The notes under the pieces: model-generated | The model's database searches: none | The model's input: the letters and a program-made list of their open reading frames with translations, nothing else | What the model was told of the DNA's origin: nothing | Shown here: one piece after another, positions 9,171 through 18,014 of the stretch | Layout: every line of letters starts with the position of its first letter | Numbering within the stretch: position 1 is the stretch's first letter | Assembly: GCA_913056305.1 (NCBI GenBank) | Contig: CAJXMR010000009.1 | Span: forward strand, 1-61,174 | Source of the DNA: an uncultured Ralstonia sp. | Lineage (GTDB): Bacteria; Pseudomonadota; Gammaproteobacteria; Burkholderiales; Burkholderiaceae | Direction of reading: 5' to 3' | Length of the DNA: 61,174 bases | Position numbers and translations under genes: made by a program

Positions 9171-10163
9171 ATGACGACCCTTCTTTTTCCGAAGTCTGCC
9201 AAGCGGCGTCGCCTGCTGGGCCTTGCCGCCGCAGCGCCGCTCGTGCCGGCGGCGGGCCTGTTGACGCCGATGGGTGCGCGTGCGGCGGAGCTGTCCGGTG
9301 TCACGCTCGTGCTGGGTGATCAGGCGGGCGGCACGCGCGCGCTGGTGGAGGCGGCGCAGGTGCTCAAGGGCACGCCGTATGCGTTCCGCTGGGCCAACTT
9401 CCAGGGCGCGGCGCCGCTGTTCGAGGCGCAACGCGCGGGCGCGGTCGATCTGGCGCCTGCAGGAGACCTGCCCGTACTCGCCGCCGCTGCGGGCGACCCG
9501 TCGCTCAGGATCGTCGCCACGCGCGTTGGGCAGGCATCGCAGCTCGGTCTGCTGGTGCCGAAGGATTCACCGGTACGCAGCGTCGCGCAGCTCAAGGGGC
9601 GCACCGTGTGCGTGTCGTCGGCGCGGGGCAGCATCTCGGAATACCAGCTCTACGGCGCGCTTGCGGAGGCCGGGCTCGCCAAGACCGACGTCAAGGTGCG
9701 CTTCATCTTGCCCGTCGACGCGTTCGCGGCGTTTGAGTCGGGCTCGCTGGAAGCCTGGGCGACGTTCGATCCGTACTACGCCATGGCCATCGGCCGGGGC
9801 GCGCGGATCCTGCGCGATGGCACCGGCATCAACAGCGGGCTCGGCTTCATCACGGCGTCGGGCGCGGCGCTTGCCGATGCGGCCAAGCGTGCCGCGATCG
9901 CCGATGTGCTGCTGCGGCTGCAACGCGCAGGCGATTGGGCCCTGGCCAACGCCGATGCCTACGCGCAGGTCTATGCGTCGCTCACGCGCACACCGCCCGA
10001 CGTTGCCGCGCTGGTCACGCGGCGCGCGGCGCTCAAGCTGCGGTTCGTCAGCACAGCGGACATCGCCACGCTGCAAACGGTGGCCGACACGGCCTTGCGT
10101 GACGGTGTCCTGCCGCGCCGCATCGATGTCCGTGCGATTGCCGAGACGCACCTCGGCGTGTAG
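9171..10163 (+). CDS. ABC transporter substrate-binding protein, SsuA-like (copy 3)
   Basis: Periplasmic receptor of 330 residues with an arginine-rich signal peptide (KSAKRRRLLGLAAAAPLVPA). It has the same fold and landmarks as the preceding gene, diverged enough to suggest a different ligand. It is the last gene of the plus-strand operon; its stop is 128 bp from the end of the convergent LysR gene. ATG at 9171 follows a GAGGTGCC ribosome site. Confidence 0.87.
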   Translation: MTTLLFPKSAKRRRLLGLAAAAPLVPAAGLLTPMGARAAELSGVTLVLGDQAGGTRALVEAAQVLKGTPYAFRWANFQGAAPLFEAQRAGAVDLAPAGDLPVLAAAAGDPSLRIVATRVGQASQLGLLVPKDSPVRSVAQLKGRTVCVSSARGSISEYQLYGALAEAGLAKTDVKVRFILPVDAFAAFESGSLEAWATFDPYYAMAIGRGARILRDGTGINSGLGFITASGAALADAAKRAAIADVLLRLQRAGDWALANADAYAQVYASLTRTPPDVAALVTRRAALKLRFVSTADIATLQTVADTALRDGVLPRRIDVRAIAETHLGV

Positions 10164-10291
10164 GGGTGGATGACCGCCTGCGGCGCCCGCTTGCCGAGGT
10201 GATGACGTGACACGCTCGGGCGCTACACCCCACGTCAGGGGGCGCGCACGATCGGGCCGGTGCTTCTGGCTGTGTTCGTGGCAGGCGGCGC

Positions 10292-11188
10292 TCAGCCGCT
10301 CCCCATCAGGGAGCGTCGCAAGACATCGCGCAGTACGTTGAACACCGGGTTGTCGTTGTCCTTGCGGTAGGCAAACCACAGCTCGACGGGCTTGGTCGGG
10401 GTGGTGCGCACCGGGCGGTAGACCACACCTTCAAAGTGCAGCATGGCGGCGGCCGCCGGGATCAACGCTACTCCGATGCCCGCGCGTACCAGCGCCAGCA
10501 TCGAATGGATCTGGCTCACGTATTCCACGATATCGGGCAGCACTTCTGCACGCTCCAGCAGGCCGCTGACCAACTGATGGAAGTAGCGCGCCTCGTACGG
10601 GGAGTACATCAGCAGCGGCTTGCCTTCGCAGTCGCGCAGGCTCGGGCGCTGCGGCCAATCGGCGGCAACCGCCTCGGGTAGCGCCAGCACCAGCGCTTCC
10701 TGCGAGCAGGGTACGGCCACCAGTTCGCCGTGCTCGACGGGCGGCCGAAGCAGGCCGACATCGATCTCGCGCGCATCAAGCGCCGCAAGCTGCGCGCCGC
10801 TCACCATCTCTTTGAGCGTCAGCCGCACACCTGGCGATGCCGCCCGCACCGCGCTCACCAGCGACGGCAGTTGCCCGTATCCGACCGATGCCGTGAACCC
10901 GATCGCCAGCGCCCCGGCCGCCCCGGTGGCGACGCGCCGTGCCGTGGCCGCCGCCTCGTCCGCCAGCCGCAGGATGCGTGCGGCATCGGGCAGGAAGCTG
11001 CGCCCGGCGGCCGTGAGCTTGACCGAGCGGCTATTGCGCTCCAGCAGTTCGGTGCCGACCTGGTGTTCCAGCAGCCGCACCTGGCGCGACAGCGGCGGCT
11101 GGGTCATGTGCAGCCGCTCGGCGGCGCGTCCGAAGTGCAATTCCTCGGCCACGGCAACAAAACAGCGGAGTTGGCTGAGCTCGAACAT
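10292..11188 (-). CDS. LysR-family regulator of the aldarate/hexuronate genes
   Basis: DNA-binding regulator of 298 residues. The winged helix-turn-helix is at residues 1-60 (MFELSQLRCFVAVAEELHFG, then RAAERLHMTQPPLSRQVRLL), followed by the periplasmic-binding-protein-like effector domain from about residue 90. It is divergent from the SMP-30/kdgD operon with 126 bp between starts. That gap contains a T-N11-A LysR box (11191-11205) whose close relative lies in front of kdgD. The effector is probably an aldarate or a pathway intermediate; this is inference. An open frame continues far upstream, but ATG at 11188 starts exactly at the conserved family N-terminus. Confidence 0.88.
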   Translation of the reverse strand: MFELSQLRCFVAVAEELHFGRAAERLHMTQPPLSRQVRLLEHQVGTELLERNSRSVKLTAAGRSFLPDAARILRLADEAAATARRVATGAAGALAIGFTASVGYGQLPSLVSAVRAASPGVRLTLKEMVSGAQLAALDAREIDVGLLRPPVEHGELVAVPCSQEALVLALPEAVAADWPQRPSLRDCEGKPLLMYSPYEARYFHQLVSGLLERAEVLPDIVEYVSQIHSMLALVRAGIGVALIPAAAAMLHFEGVVYRPVRTTPTKPVELWFAYRKDNDNPVFNVLRDVLRRSLMGSG

Positions 11189-11190
11189 CG

Positions 11191-11262
11191 ATTCAAAACC
11201 TGTATTGATTGAGTCAGTGCTTATCTTGAAGGGGAATGATGCGTGGTGCAAGAATCGGCTCG
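11191..11262 (+). promoter_or_regulatory. LysR operator and promoter, copy 1
   Basis: The 15-bp box ATTCAAAACCTGTAT at 11191-11205 fits the T-N11-A LysR rule. From 11201 to 11262 the sequence aligns without gaps to 12470-12531 in front of kdgD, including GAGTCA near 11211 and a shared block (CAAGAATC) at about 11248-11255. Two such aligned stretches, each 50-125 bp before the first gene of a pathway segment, look like duplicated binding site plus core promoter. Confidence 0.6.
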
Positions 11263-11314
11263 CCCTGGTGGTCCGGTGGTCCACGGGGTCAACGACGACA
11301 ACCAGGAGACGAGC

Positions 11315-12376
11315 ATGACCACGGAAGGTATGGAGATCGACCGCAGGAAGTTTCTCAGGAGCGTGGCCGGCGCGGGGCTTGCTGCAGCCAGCGGCCTGGC
11401 GAGCGCGCAGAAGGTCGAGGGGTTCAAGCCAAACGCGCGCTACCCCGATGTGGCGGTCGAGGTGCTCGACCCGAGCTTCCTGAAGTACCGGCTCTACAGC
11501 AGCTCGGTCGAGCAGCTCGCCACGGGCATGCGGTGGGCGGAAGGGCCGGTCTACTTTCCGGCCGGGCGCTACCTGCTGGTGAGCGACATCCCAAACAACC
11601 GCATCATGAAGTACGACGAAACCAACGGCGCCTTCAGCGTGTTCCGCGAACCGTCGAACTACGCCAACGGCAATACGCGTGATCGGCAGGGGCGCTTGGT
11701 GACCTGCGAGCACTCGGTGACGCGCCGCGTCACGCGCACCGAGCACGACGGCCGCATCACCGTGCTGGCCGACCAGTACCAGGGCAAGCGCCTGAACGCG
11801 CCCAACGACATCGTGGTCAAGTCCGACGACAGCGTCTGGTTTACCGACCCGCTGTTCGGCATCAACGGCAATTGGGAGGGGTTCAAGGCCCAGTCGGAGC
11901 AGGCCACCACCAACGTCTATCGCATCGATCCGAGCGGGGCCGTCCGCGCCGTCATTACCGATCTGGTCAACCCGAACGGCCTCGCGTTCTCGCCGGACGA
12001 GAAGAAGCTGTACGTGGTCGAGTGGAAAGGCACGCCGTCACGCAGCATCTGGAGCTACGACATCGCCGCGGACGGCAGCGCATCGAACAAGACCAAGCTG
12101 ATCGACGCCAACGGCGCCGGCGCGCTGGACGGCTTCCGCGTCGACAAGGATGGCAATCTCTGGTGCGGCTGGGGCTCGGACGGCCGGCTCGGCATCGATT
12201 CCGCCAACTACGATGGGGTGAAGGTGTTCAACGCGCGCGGCTTGCCGATCGGCTTCATCCACCTGCCGGAACGCTGCCCGAACCTGACCTTTGGCGGGCC
12301 GAAGAACAACCGGCTGTACATGGCAAGTTCGCACTCCTTGTATGCGTTGTATGTGGAGGCCGAAGGCGCGGTGTGA
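11315..12376 (+). CDS. SMP-30/gluconolactonase-family lactonase with Tat signal
   Basis: Six-bladed beta-propeller lactonase of 353 residues. The N-terminus carries a twin-arginine signal (DRRKFLRSVAGAGLAAASGL, cleavage after ASA), so it should be periplasmic. Propeller metal-site segments include RWAEGPVYFPAGRYLLVSDI, RLNAPNDIVVKSDDSVWFTD and LVNPNGLAFSPDEKKLYVVE. It likely opens an aldono- or aldaro-lactone outside the inner membrane before uptake. ATG at 11315 is preceded by AGGAGA; an in-frame GTG lies 24 codons upstream. A second, cytoplasmic SMP-30 protein is encoded at 20471. Confidence 0.85.
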   Translation: MTTEGMEIDRRKFLRSVAGAGLAAASGLASAQKVEGFKPNARYPDVAVEVLDPSFLKYRLYSSSVEQLATGMRWAEGPVYFPAGRYLLVSDIPNNRIMKYDETNGAFSVFREPSNYANGNTRDRQGRLVTCEHSVTRRVTRTEHDGRITVLADQYQGKRLNAPNDIVVKSDDSVWFTDPLFGINGNWEGFKAQSEQATTNVYRIDPSGAVRAVITDLVNPNGLAFSPDEKKLYVVEWKGTPSRSIWSYDIAADGSASNKTKLIDANGAGALDGFRVDKDGNLWCGWGSDGRLGIDSANYDGVKVFNARGLPIGFIHLPERCPNLTFGGPKNNRLYMASSHSLYALYVEAEGAV

Positions 12377-12459
12377 TGCCGGTTTGACGCCCAGGGCGGC
12401 CGCCGCGTCATGTGCGGCCGCAGCATCGCAATCTAGAGGCTAGGGAAGACCCTGTATCA

Positions 12460-12531
12460 ATACAAAACGTGTATCAATCGAGTCATCAGTTGTTTTGGAC
12501 TTGAATCGATCGCGATGCAAGAATCCGCTCA
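12460..12531 (+). promoter_or_regulatory. LysR operator and promoter, copy 2 (kdgD)
   Basis: Contains the 15-bp inverted repeat ATACAAAACGTGTAT at 12460-12474 (arms ATACA/TGTAT, T-N11-A spacing). This is a cleaner version of the box at 11191-11205. An additional half-site TGTATCAAT precedes it at 12453-12461. The following 60 bp align without gaps to the copy in front of the Tat lactonase. Probably the main activator site of the kdgD operon. Confidence 0.6.
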
Positions 12532-12571
12532 CTCACAACACTTTCACCAACCGCAGCACGCGGAGCGAGAC

Positions 12572-13507
12572 ATGTCCCGATACACGCCCACCGAATTCGC
12601 CCACCAGATCGGCACCGGTCTGCTGTCTTTCCCGGTCACGCATTTCAAGTCCGACCTGTCGTTCGACGAAGCGGCCTACCGCGCCAACCTGAACTGGCTG
12701 TTCAGCCACGATGCGGCCGGCCTGTTTGCTGCGGGCGGCACGGGTGAGTTCTTCTCGCTCACCGCCGCCGAGACCGACCGCGTGGTGCGCGCCGCCGTGG
12801 CTGAAACCGGCGGCAAGATTCCGGTGATCGCTCCGGCCGGCCGCGGCACCGCCGAGGCCAAGGAATACTGCAAGGCGGCTGAAGCCGCCGGCGCCGACGG
12901 CATCCTGCTGCTGCCCCCGTACCTGACCGAAGCCTCCGCCGACGGCGTGGCCGCGCACGTGGAGGAGGTCTGCAAATCGACCCGCCTGGGCGTGATCATT
13001 TACAACCGCGCCAACCAGATTCTCGACGAGAACCATCTCGAGCGCCTGGCCGACCGTTGCCCGAACCTGGTCGGCTTCAAGGATGGCGTGGGCGATCTGG
13101 AACTGATGACGCGCATCTACGCCCGCATGGGCGACCGCTTCACCTACGTCGGTGGCCTGCCCACCGCCGAGACTTTCGCGCTGCCGTACCTGACGATGGG
13201 TGTGACGACGTATTCGTCGGCCATCTTCAACTTCGTGCCGAAGTTCGCGCTGGAGTTCTACGCCGCCGTGCGCGCCATGGACCAGGCCAAGGTCTACAAG
13301 ATGATCAACGACTTCGTGCTGCCGTATATTGCGCTGCGTAACCGCAAGCGTGGTTACGCAGTGTCGATCGTCAAGGCAGGCATGAAGGTCATCGGCCGCA
13401 GCGCCGGCCCAGTGCGTGCCCCGCTGACCGACCTGACCGATGCGGAACTGGCCGAGCTGTCGGCGCTGGTTTCGCGCATTGCCGAAGTGGAAAAGCTCGC
13501 GGCCTGA
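12572..13507 (+). CDS. kdgD: 5-dehydro-4-deoxyglucarate dehydratase
   Basis: Class I aldolase-fold enzyme of the DapA/NAL superfamily, 311 residues. It dehydrates and decarboxylates 5-dehydro-4-deoxy-D-glucarate to 2-oxoglutarate semialdehyde. The Schiff-base lysine is K170 in VGFKDGVGD and the catalytic tyrosine Y144 in IIYNRAN. The GTGEFFSLT and [19 protein letters not shown] segments are typical of KdgD. It is followed by the semialdehyde dehydrogenase gene 31 bp later. An in-frame ATG at 12515 would add 19 residues, but the family N-terminus begins at [10 protein letters not shown]. Confidence 0.93.
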   Translation: MSRYTPTEFAHQIGTGLLSFPVTHFKSDLSFDEAAYRANLNWLFSHDAAGLFAAGGTGEFFSLTAAETDRVVRAAVAETGGKIPVIAPAGRGTAEAKEYCKAAEAAGADGILLLPPYLTEASADGVAAHVEEVCKSTRLGVIIYNRANQILDENHLERLADRCPNLVGFKDGVGDLELMTRIYARMGDRFTYVGGLPTAETFALPYLTMGVTTYSSAIFNFVPKFALEFYAAVRAMDQAKVYKMINDFVLPYIALRNRKRGYAVSIVKAGMKVIGRSAGPVRAPLTDLTDAELAELSALVSRIAEVEKLAA

Positions 13508-13538
13508 GCGTAGCGCCGTCGTAGCTGGAGAAACCAAT

Positions 13539-15110
13539 ATGACTCTAAGCGGCGAACTGCTGCTGGGTGCTGCCCGCGTGGCGGGCGGTGCCGGCACGGT
13601 TCGCGCCATGAACCCCGCCACCGGGGAATGGCTCGAACCCAACTTCACCCTGGCCTCCAAGGCCGATGCCGCGCGTGCCGCCGAACTGGCTGCCGCGGCG
13701 TTTGACGTTTACCGCGAGACCGGCCCGCAAGCGCGCGCTGCGTTCCTCGAAGCGATCGCCAGCCAGATCGAGGCGCTCGGTGACGCGCTGATCGAGCGCG
13801 CGATGGCCGAATCGGCGCTGCCGCGTGCCCGCCTGGAAGGCGAGCGCGGCCGCACGTGCAACCAGCTCCGCCTGTTCGCCAATGTCGTGCGCGCGGGCGA
13901 TGCCGTGGGTGCGCGCATTGATCCGGCGCTGCCGGAACGCAAGCCGCTGCCGCGCTCTGACCTGCGCCTGCGCCGCATCGCGCTGGGCCCGGTGGCCGTG
14001 TTTGGCGCGAGCAACTTCCCGCTGGCGTTCTCGGTGGCGGGCGGCGATACCGCATCGGCGCTGGCCGCCGGTTGCCCGGTCGTCGTCAAGGCGCATCCGG
14101 CACACCCGGGCACGTCCGAACTCGTAGGCCGCGCCGTTCAGGCCGCCGTTGCGCAATGCGGGCTGCCGGAAGGCGTGTTCTCGCTGATCCTGGCCGACAA
14201 CGATGTGGCGGGCGCGCTGGTGGCCGATCCGCGTATCCAGGCCGTGGGCTTTACCGGCTCGCGTGCTGGTGGCCAAGCGCTGCTGCGCATCGCGCAAGCG
14301 CGCCCGCAGCCGATTCCCGTGTACGGCGAGCTGAGCGCCATCAACCCCGTCTTCCTGCTGCCCGATGCGCTGGCCAAGCGCGCTGCGGCGCTGGGCCAGC
14401 AGTACGTTGCCTCGCTCACGATGGGCGCGGGCCAGTTCTGCACGAATCCGGGCCTGTTGCTCGCGATCGACGGTCCGGACCTCGACGCCTTTGAAGCCGC
14501 CGCTGCCGCCGCCATGGGCGGAGCCGCCGCGCAGCCGATGCTGACCGCAGGCATTCACGCCGCCTATGCGCGCGGCGTCGACAAGCTGGCCGGCGAGGCC
14601 AACGTCCGCTGCGTCGCACGCGGGCTGGGCAGCGACCAGCCCAACCGCGGCCAGGCCGGTTTCTACACCACCGATGCCAAGAGCTTCCAGGCCCAGCCGA
14701 CGCTGCACGATGAGATCTTCGGCGCCACCGGCCTGGTCGTGCGCTGCGCCAATGCGGAAGAACTGCGCACGCTGGCCGAATCGCTGGAAGGCCAACTGAC
14801 CGCCACGTTGCACCTGGATGCCGGGGATACAGCGATCGCCCGTTCGCTGCTGCCGATCCTGGAGCGCAAGGCGGGCCGCATCCTGGCCAACGGCTGGCCG
14901 ACCGGCGTCGAGGTCTGCCAGGCCATGGTGCACGGCGGCCCGTGGCCAGCCACGACGGATTCGCGCGCGACCTCGGTCGGCACGGCGGCCATCGAGCGCT
15001 TCCTGCGCCCCGTCTGCTACCAGGACCTGCCGGCAGAATTGCTGCCCGAGGCACTGCAAGACGCCAATCCGCTCAAGCTGCGCCGTCTGGTCGACGGGCA
15101 GTGGCAGTAA
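13539..15110 (+). CDS. 2,5-dioxovalerate (2-oxoglutarate semialdehyde) dehydrogenase
   Basis: NAD(P)-dependent aldehyde dehydrogenase of 523 residues that oxidises the KdgD product to 2-oxoglutarate. The nucleotide-binding domain includes [20 protein letters not shown] and [13 protein letters not shown]. The catalytic cysteine is C301 in [11 protein letters not shown] and the catalytic glutamate is in [12 protein letters not shown]. The ELSAINP motif is typical of the AraE/KgsaDH branch. Product enters the TCA cycle directly. Confidence 0.92.
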   Translation: MTLSGELLLGAARVAGGAGTVRAMNPATGEWLEPNFTLASKADAARAAELAAAAFDVYRETGPQARAAFLEAIASQIEALGDALIERAMAESALPRARLEGERGRTCNQLRLFANVVRAGDAVGARIDPALPERKPLPRSDLRLRRIALGPVAVFGASNFPLAFSVAGGDTASALAAGCPVVVKAHPAHPGTSELVGRAVQAAVAQCGLPEGVFSLILADNDVAGALVADPRIQAVGFTGSRAGGQALLRIAQARPQPIPVYGELSAINPVFLLPDALAKRAAALGQQYVASLTMGAGQFCTNPGLLLAIDGPDLDAFEAAAAAAMGGAAAQPMLTAGIHAAYARGVDKLAGEANVRCVARGLGSDQPNRGQAGFYTTDAKSFQAQPTLHDEIFGATGLVVRCANAEELRTLAESLEGQLTATLHLDAGDTAIARSLLPILERKAGRILANGWPTGVEVCQAMVHGGPWPATTDSRATSVGTAAIERFLRPVCYQDLPAELLPEALQDANPLKLRRLVDGQWQ

Positions 15111-15166
15111 CCAGAATCAGCAAGCAAACCACAAGCCGGGCCGCACAGGACCCGGCGGCTTGACCC

Positions 15167-15185
15167 CCGGCGCATCTGGCGCCGG
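15167..15185 (+). other. Intercistronic stem-loop before the aldarate transporter
   Basis: A perfect 7-bp stem (CCGGCGC/GCGCCGG) with a 5-base loop lies just upstream of the GGAGGAG ribosome site of the MFS gene. A second stem (GCCGGG/CCCGGC, 15135-15156) is right before it. There is no T-run, so it is more likely an mRNA stability or processing element than a terminator. Confidence 0.35.
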
Positions 15186-15200
15186 ACGAAGGAGGAGACG

Positions 15201-16553
15201 ATGGATATCAAAGCCCCCACTGTGGGAGCCCAGAGCGTGCCGCGCACCGAGCGCATGAGCCGCGTACGTTTCGGAATCCTCGCGATGCTGTTCATCGCGA
15301 CGACCATCAACTATGCGGACCGCGCCACCATTGCCATGGCCGGCTCGGCCATGCAGAAAGACCTCGGCATCGACGCCGTTGCGCTCGGCTATATCTTCTC
15401 GGCCTTCGGCTGGGCCTATGTGATCGCGCAGATCCCCGGCGGCTGGCTGCTGGATCGCTTCGGCTCCCGGCGCGTGTACACGTTCAGCATCGCGCTGTGG
15501 TCGCTGTTCACGCTGGCGCAGGGCGCCCTCGGCTTCTTTACCGGCGCAGCCGCCGTCACCATGGTGTTCTGCCTGCGCTTCCTGGTGGGTGCGGCGGAGG
15601 CGCCGTCCTTCCCAGCCAACAGTCGCATCGTCGCGGCATGGTTCCCGGCCAATGAGCGGGGCACGGCGTCGGCCATCTTCAACTCGGCGCAGTACGCCGC
15701 CACGGTGGTGTTTGCCCCGCTGATGGCGTGGCTGGTGCATGCGTTCGGCTGGCACTACGTCTTCATCGTGATGGGTGTGATCGGCATGGTCATGGCGGTT
15801 GCCTGGAAGACCTTCGTGCACGATCCGAAGGATCACCCGCGCATCACCCGCCGCGAGATCGACTACATCGAGGCCGGCGGCGGCCTGGTCAACATGGACC
15901 GCTCGGGCGTCGCCAAGACCGAGGGCCCGAACCTCGGCTACGTCAAGCAGCTGCTGGGCAACCGCATGCTGATGGGTGTGTACATCGCGCAGTACTGCAT
16001 CAACGCGCTCACGTATTTCTTCATCACGTGGTTCCCGGTGTACCTGGTGCAGGCGCGCGGCATGTCGATCCTGAAAGCGGGCTTCGTGGCGTCGATTCCG
16101 GCGGTATGCGGTTTCCTGGGCGGCATCCTGGGCGGGATCATCTCCGATGCGCTGCTGCGCCGCGGGGCCTCGCTGTCGGTGGCGCGCAAGGTGCCGATCG
16201 TGGTGGGCATGCTGCTGTCGATGAGCATGGTGATCTGCAACTACGTCGACGCGCAGAGCATCGTGGTGGCGGTGATGGCGCTCTCATTCTTCGGCAAGGG
16301 CCTGGGCGCGCTGGGCTGGGCGGTCAACTCGGATACCGCGCCCAAGCAGATCGCCGGCCTGTCGGGTGCACTGATGAACACCTTCGGCAACCTGTCGAGC
16401 ATCACCACGCCCATCGCTATCGGCTATATCGTCAACACCACGGGCTCGTTCAACGGTGCGCTGGTCTACGTGGGCATCCACGCGGCGATCGCCATCGTCT
16501 GCTATCTGGTGATGGTGGGCGAGATCAAGCGCGTGGAACTCAAGCCGCTGTAA
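15201..16553 (+). CDS. MFS transporter, glucarate/galactarate (GudP/GarP-like)
   Basis: Twelve-helix major facilitator of 450 residues in the anion:cation symporter branch. Segments such as [40 protein letters not shown] and [20 protein letters not shown] are shared with D-glucarate and D-galactonate permeases. It lies between the semialdehyde dehydrogenase and glucarate dehydratase genes, which supports aldarate import. A strong GGAGGAG ribosome site precedes ATG 15201. Confidence 0.88.
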   Translation: MDIKAPTVGAQSVPRTERMSRVRFGILAMLFIATTINYADRATIAMAGSAMQKDLGIDAVALGYIFSAFGWAYVIAQIPGGWLLDRFGSRRVYTFSIALWSLFTLAQGALGFFTGAAAVTMVFCLRFLVGAAEAPSFPANSRIVAAWFPANERGTASAIFNSAQYAATVVFAPLMAWLVHAFGWHYVFIVMGVIGMVMAVAWKTFVHDPKDHPRITRREIDYIEAGGGLVNMDRSGVAKTEGPNLGYVKQLLGNRMLMGVYIAQYCINALTYFFITWFPVYLVQARGMSILKAGFVASIPAVCGFLGGILGGIISDALLRRGASLSVARKVPIVVGMLLSMSMVICNYVDAQSIVVAVMALSFFGKGLGALGWAVNSDTAPKQIAGLSGALMNTFGNLSSITTPIAIGYIVNTTGSFNGALVYVGIHAAIAIVCYLVMVGEIKRVELKPL

Positions 16554-16570
16554 CCGCAGGAGCTGTCAAC

Positions 16571-17980
16571 GTGACATTGCAATCGATCGAATCCGGCGCG
16601 CGCACGCATACCCCGCGCGTGACGGAGATGCAGGTGATCCCCGTCGCCGGTCGGGACAGCATGCTGCTGAACCTATGCGGCGCGCATGCGCCGTTTTTCA
16701 CGCGCAACCTCGTCATCCTCAAGGACAACGCCGGCCGCACCGGCGTGGGCGAGGTGCCGGGCGGGGAGGGCATCCGCCTCGCGCTGGAACGCATCACGCC
16801 GCTGGTAGTGGGCCAATCGATCGGCCGTACCAATGGCGTGCTGAACAGCATCCGGCGCGCGCTCGCCGGCGGCGGCAATGCCGCGCATCAGGCTACCGTG
16901 CACCAGGTGACGTCGGCGTCCGAGGCCGCCGTGCTGCGCCAGCCGCACGAGATCAACCTGCGCATGGACAACGTCATTACGGCGGTGGAAGCGGCGCTGC
17001 TGGACCTGCTCGGCCAGTTCCTGGAAGTGCCGGTGGCCGAGCTGCTCGGTGCCGGGCAGCAGCGCGATTCCGCCCCGATGCTCGCCTACCTGTTCTACGT
17101 GGGCGACCGCCGCAAGACCGATCTGCCGTATCTCGATGGTGCCAGTGGCGCGGATGATTGGCTGCGCCTGCGCCACGAAGCCGCCATGACGCCCGCCGCC
17201 ATCGCCCGCTTGGCCGAAGCCGCTACCGAGCGTTACGGCTTTGCCGATTTCAAGCTCAAGGGCGGCGTGATGCGCGGCGCCGAGGAAATGGAAGCGATTG
17301 CTGCCATCAAGGCGCGCTTCCCTCAGGCCCGCGTCACGCTGGACCCGAACGGCGCCTGGTCGCTGGGCGAGGCCATCGCGCTGTGCAAGGGACAAGGCCA
17401 CCTGCTGGCCTACGCCGAAGACCCGTGCGGCCCCGAAGCCGGCTACTCGGGCCGCGAAGTCATGGCCGAGTTCAAGCGTGCCACCGGCATCCCGACCGCC
17501 ACCAACATGATCGCCACGGATTGGCGCCAGCTGGGCCACGCGATTCCGCTGCAGGCGGTGGACATCCCCCTGGCCGATCCGCATTTCTGGACCATGCAGG
17601 GCTCTGTGCGCGTCGCGCAACTGTGCGACGAATGGGGCCTGACCTGGGGCTCGCATTCCAACAACCATTTCGATGTCTCGCTGGCAATGTTCACGCACGT
17701 GGCTGCCGCCGCACCGGGCACCATTACCGCCATCGACACACACTGGATCTGGCAGGAAGCCGAAGAGCGCCTGACGCGCGAGCCGCTGCGCATCCAGGGC
17801 GGCCACGTGGCCGTGCCGGACCGCCCGGGCCTCGGCATCGAGATCGACATGGACCGCGTCATGGCGGCCCATGCGCTGTACAAGACCCTCGGCCCCGGCG
17901 CGCGCGACGACGCCATGGCCATGCAATACCTCGTGCCGGGCTGGACGTACGATCCGAAGCGCCCGAGCCTGGGACGCTGA
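16571..17980 (+). CDS. gudD: Glucarate dehydratase
   Basis: Enolase-superfamily enzyme of about 469 residues with a GTG start 17 bp after the transporter. It removes water from D-glucarate to give 5-dehydro-4-deoxy-D-glucarate. Visible family motifs are [10 protein letters not shown] (catalytic lysine), TLDPNGAW and [10 protein letters not shown] (metal ligands), [22 protein letters not shown] (catalytic histidine) and the C-terminal [12 protein letters not shown]. The length and these motifs match GudD rather than the related GudX. Confidence 0.93.
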   Translation: MTLQSIESGARTHTPRVTEMQVIPVAGRDSMLLNLCGAHAPFFTRNLVILKDNAGRTGVGEVPGGEGIRLALERITPLVVGQSIGRTNGVLNSIRRALAGGGNAAHQATVHQVTSASEAAVLRQPHEINLRMDNVITAVEAALLDLLGQFLEVPVAELLGAGQQRDSAPMLAYLFYVGDRRKTDLPYLDGASGADDWLRLRHEAAMTPAAIARLAEAATERYGFADFKLKGGVMRGAEEMEAIAAIKARFPQARVTLDPNGAWSLGEAIALCKGQGHLLAYAEDPCGPEAGYSGREVMAEFKRATGIPTATNMIATDWRQLGHAIPLQAVDIPLADPHFWTMQGSVRVAQLCDEWGLTWGSHSNNHFDVSLAMFTHVAAAAPGTITAIDTHWIWQEAEERLTREPLRIQGGHVAVPDRPGLGIEIDMDRVMAAHALYKTLGPGARDDAMAMQYLVPGWTYDPKRPSLGR

Positions 17981-18014
17981 ACTGCATATGCTTGAACCAA
18001 TCGCGGAGTCTGTG

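Noticed and set aside
10164..10291. TGACGTG/CACGTCA inverted repeat as terminator of the sulfonate operon
   Set aside because: Seven-base arms with a long loop and no T-run; too weak to call.
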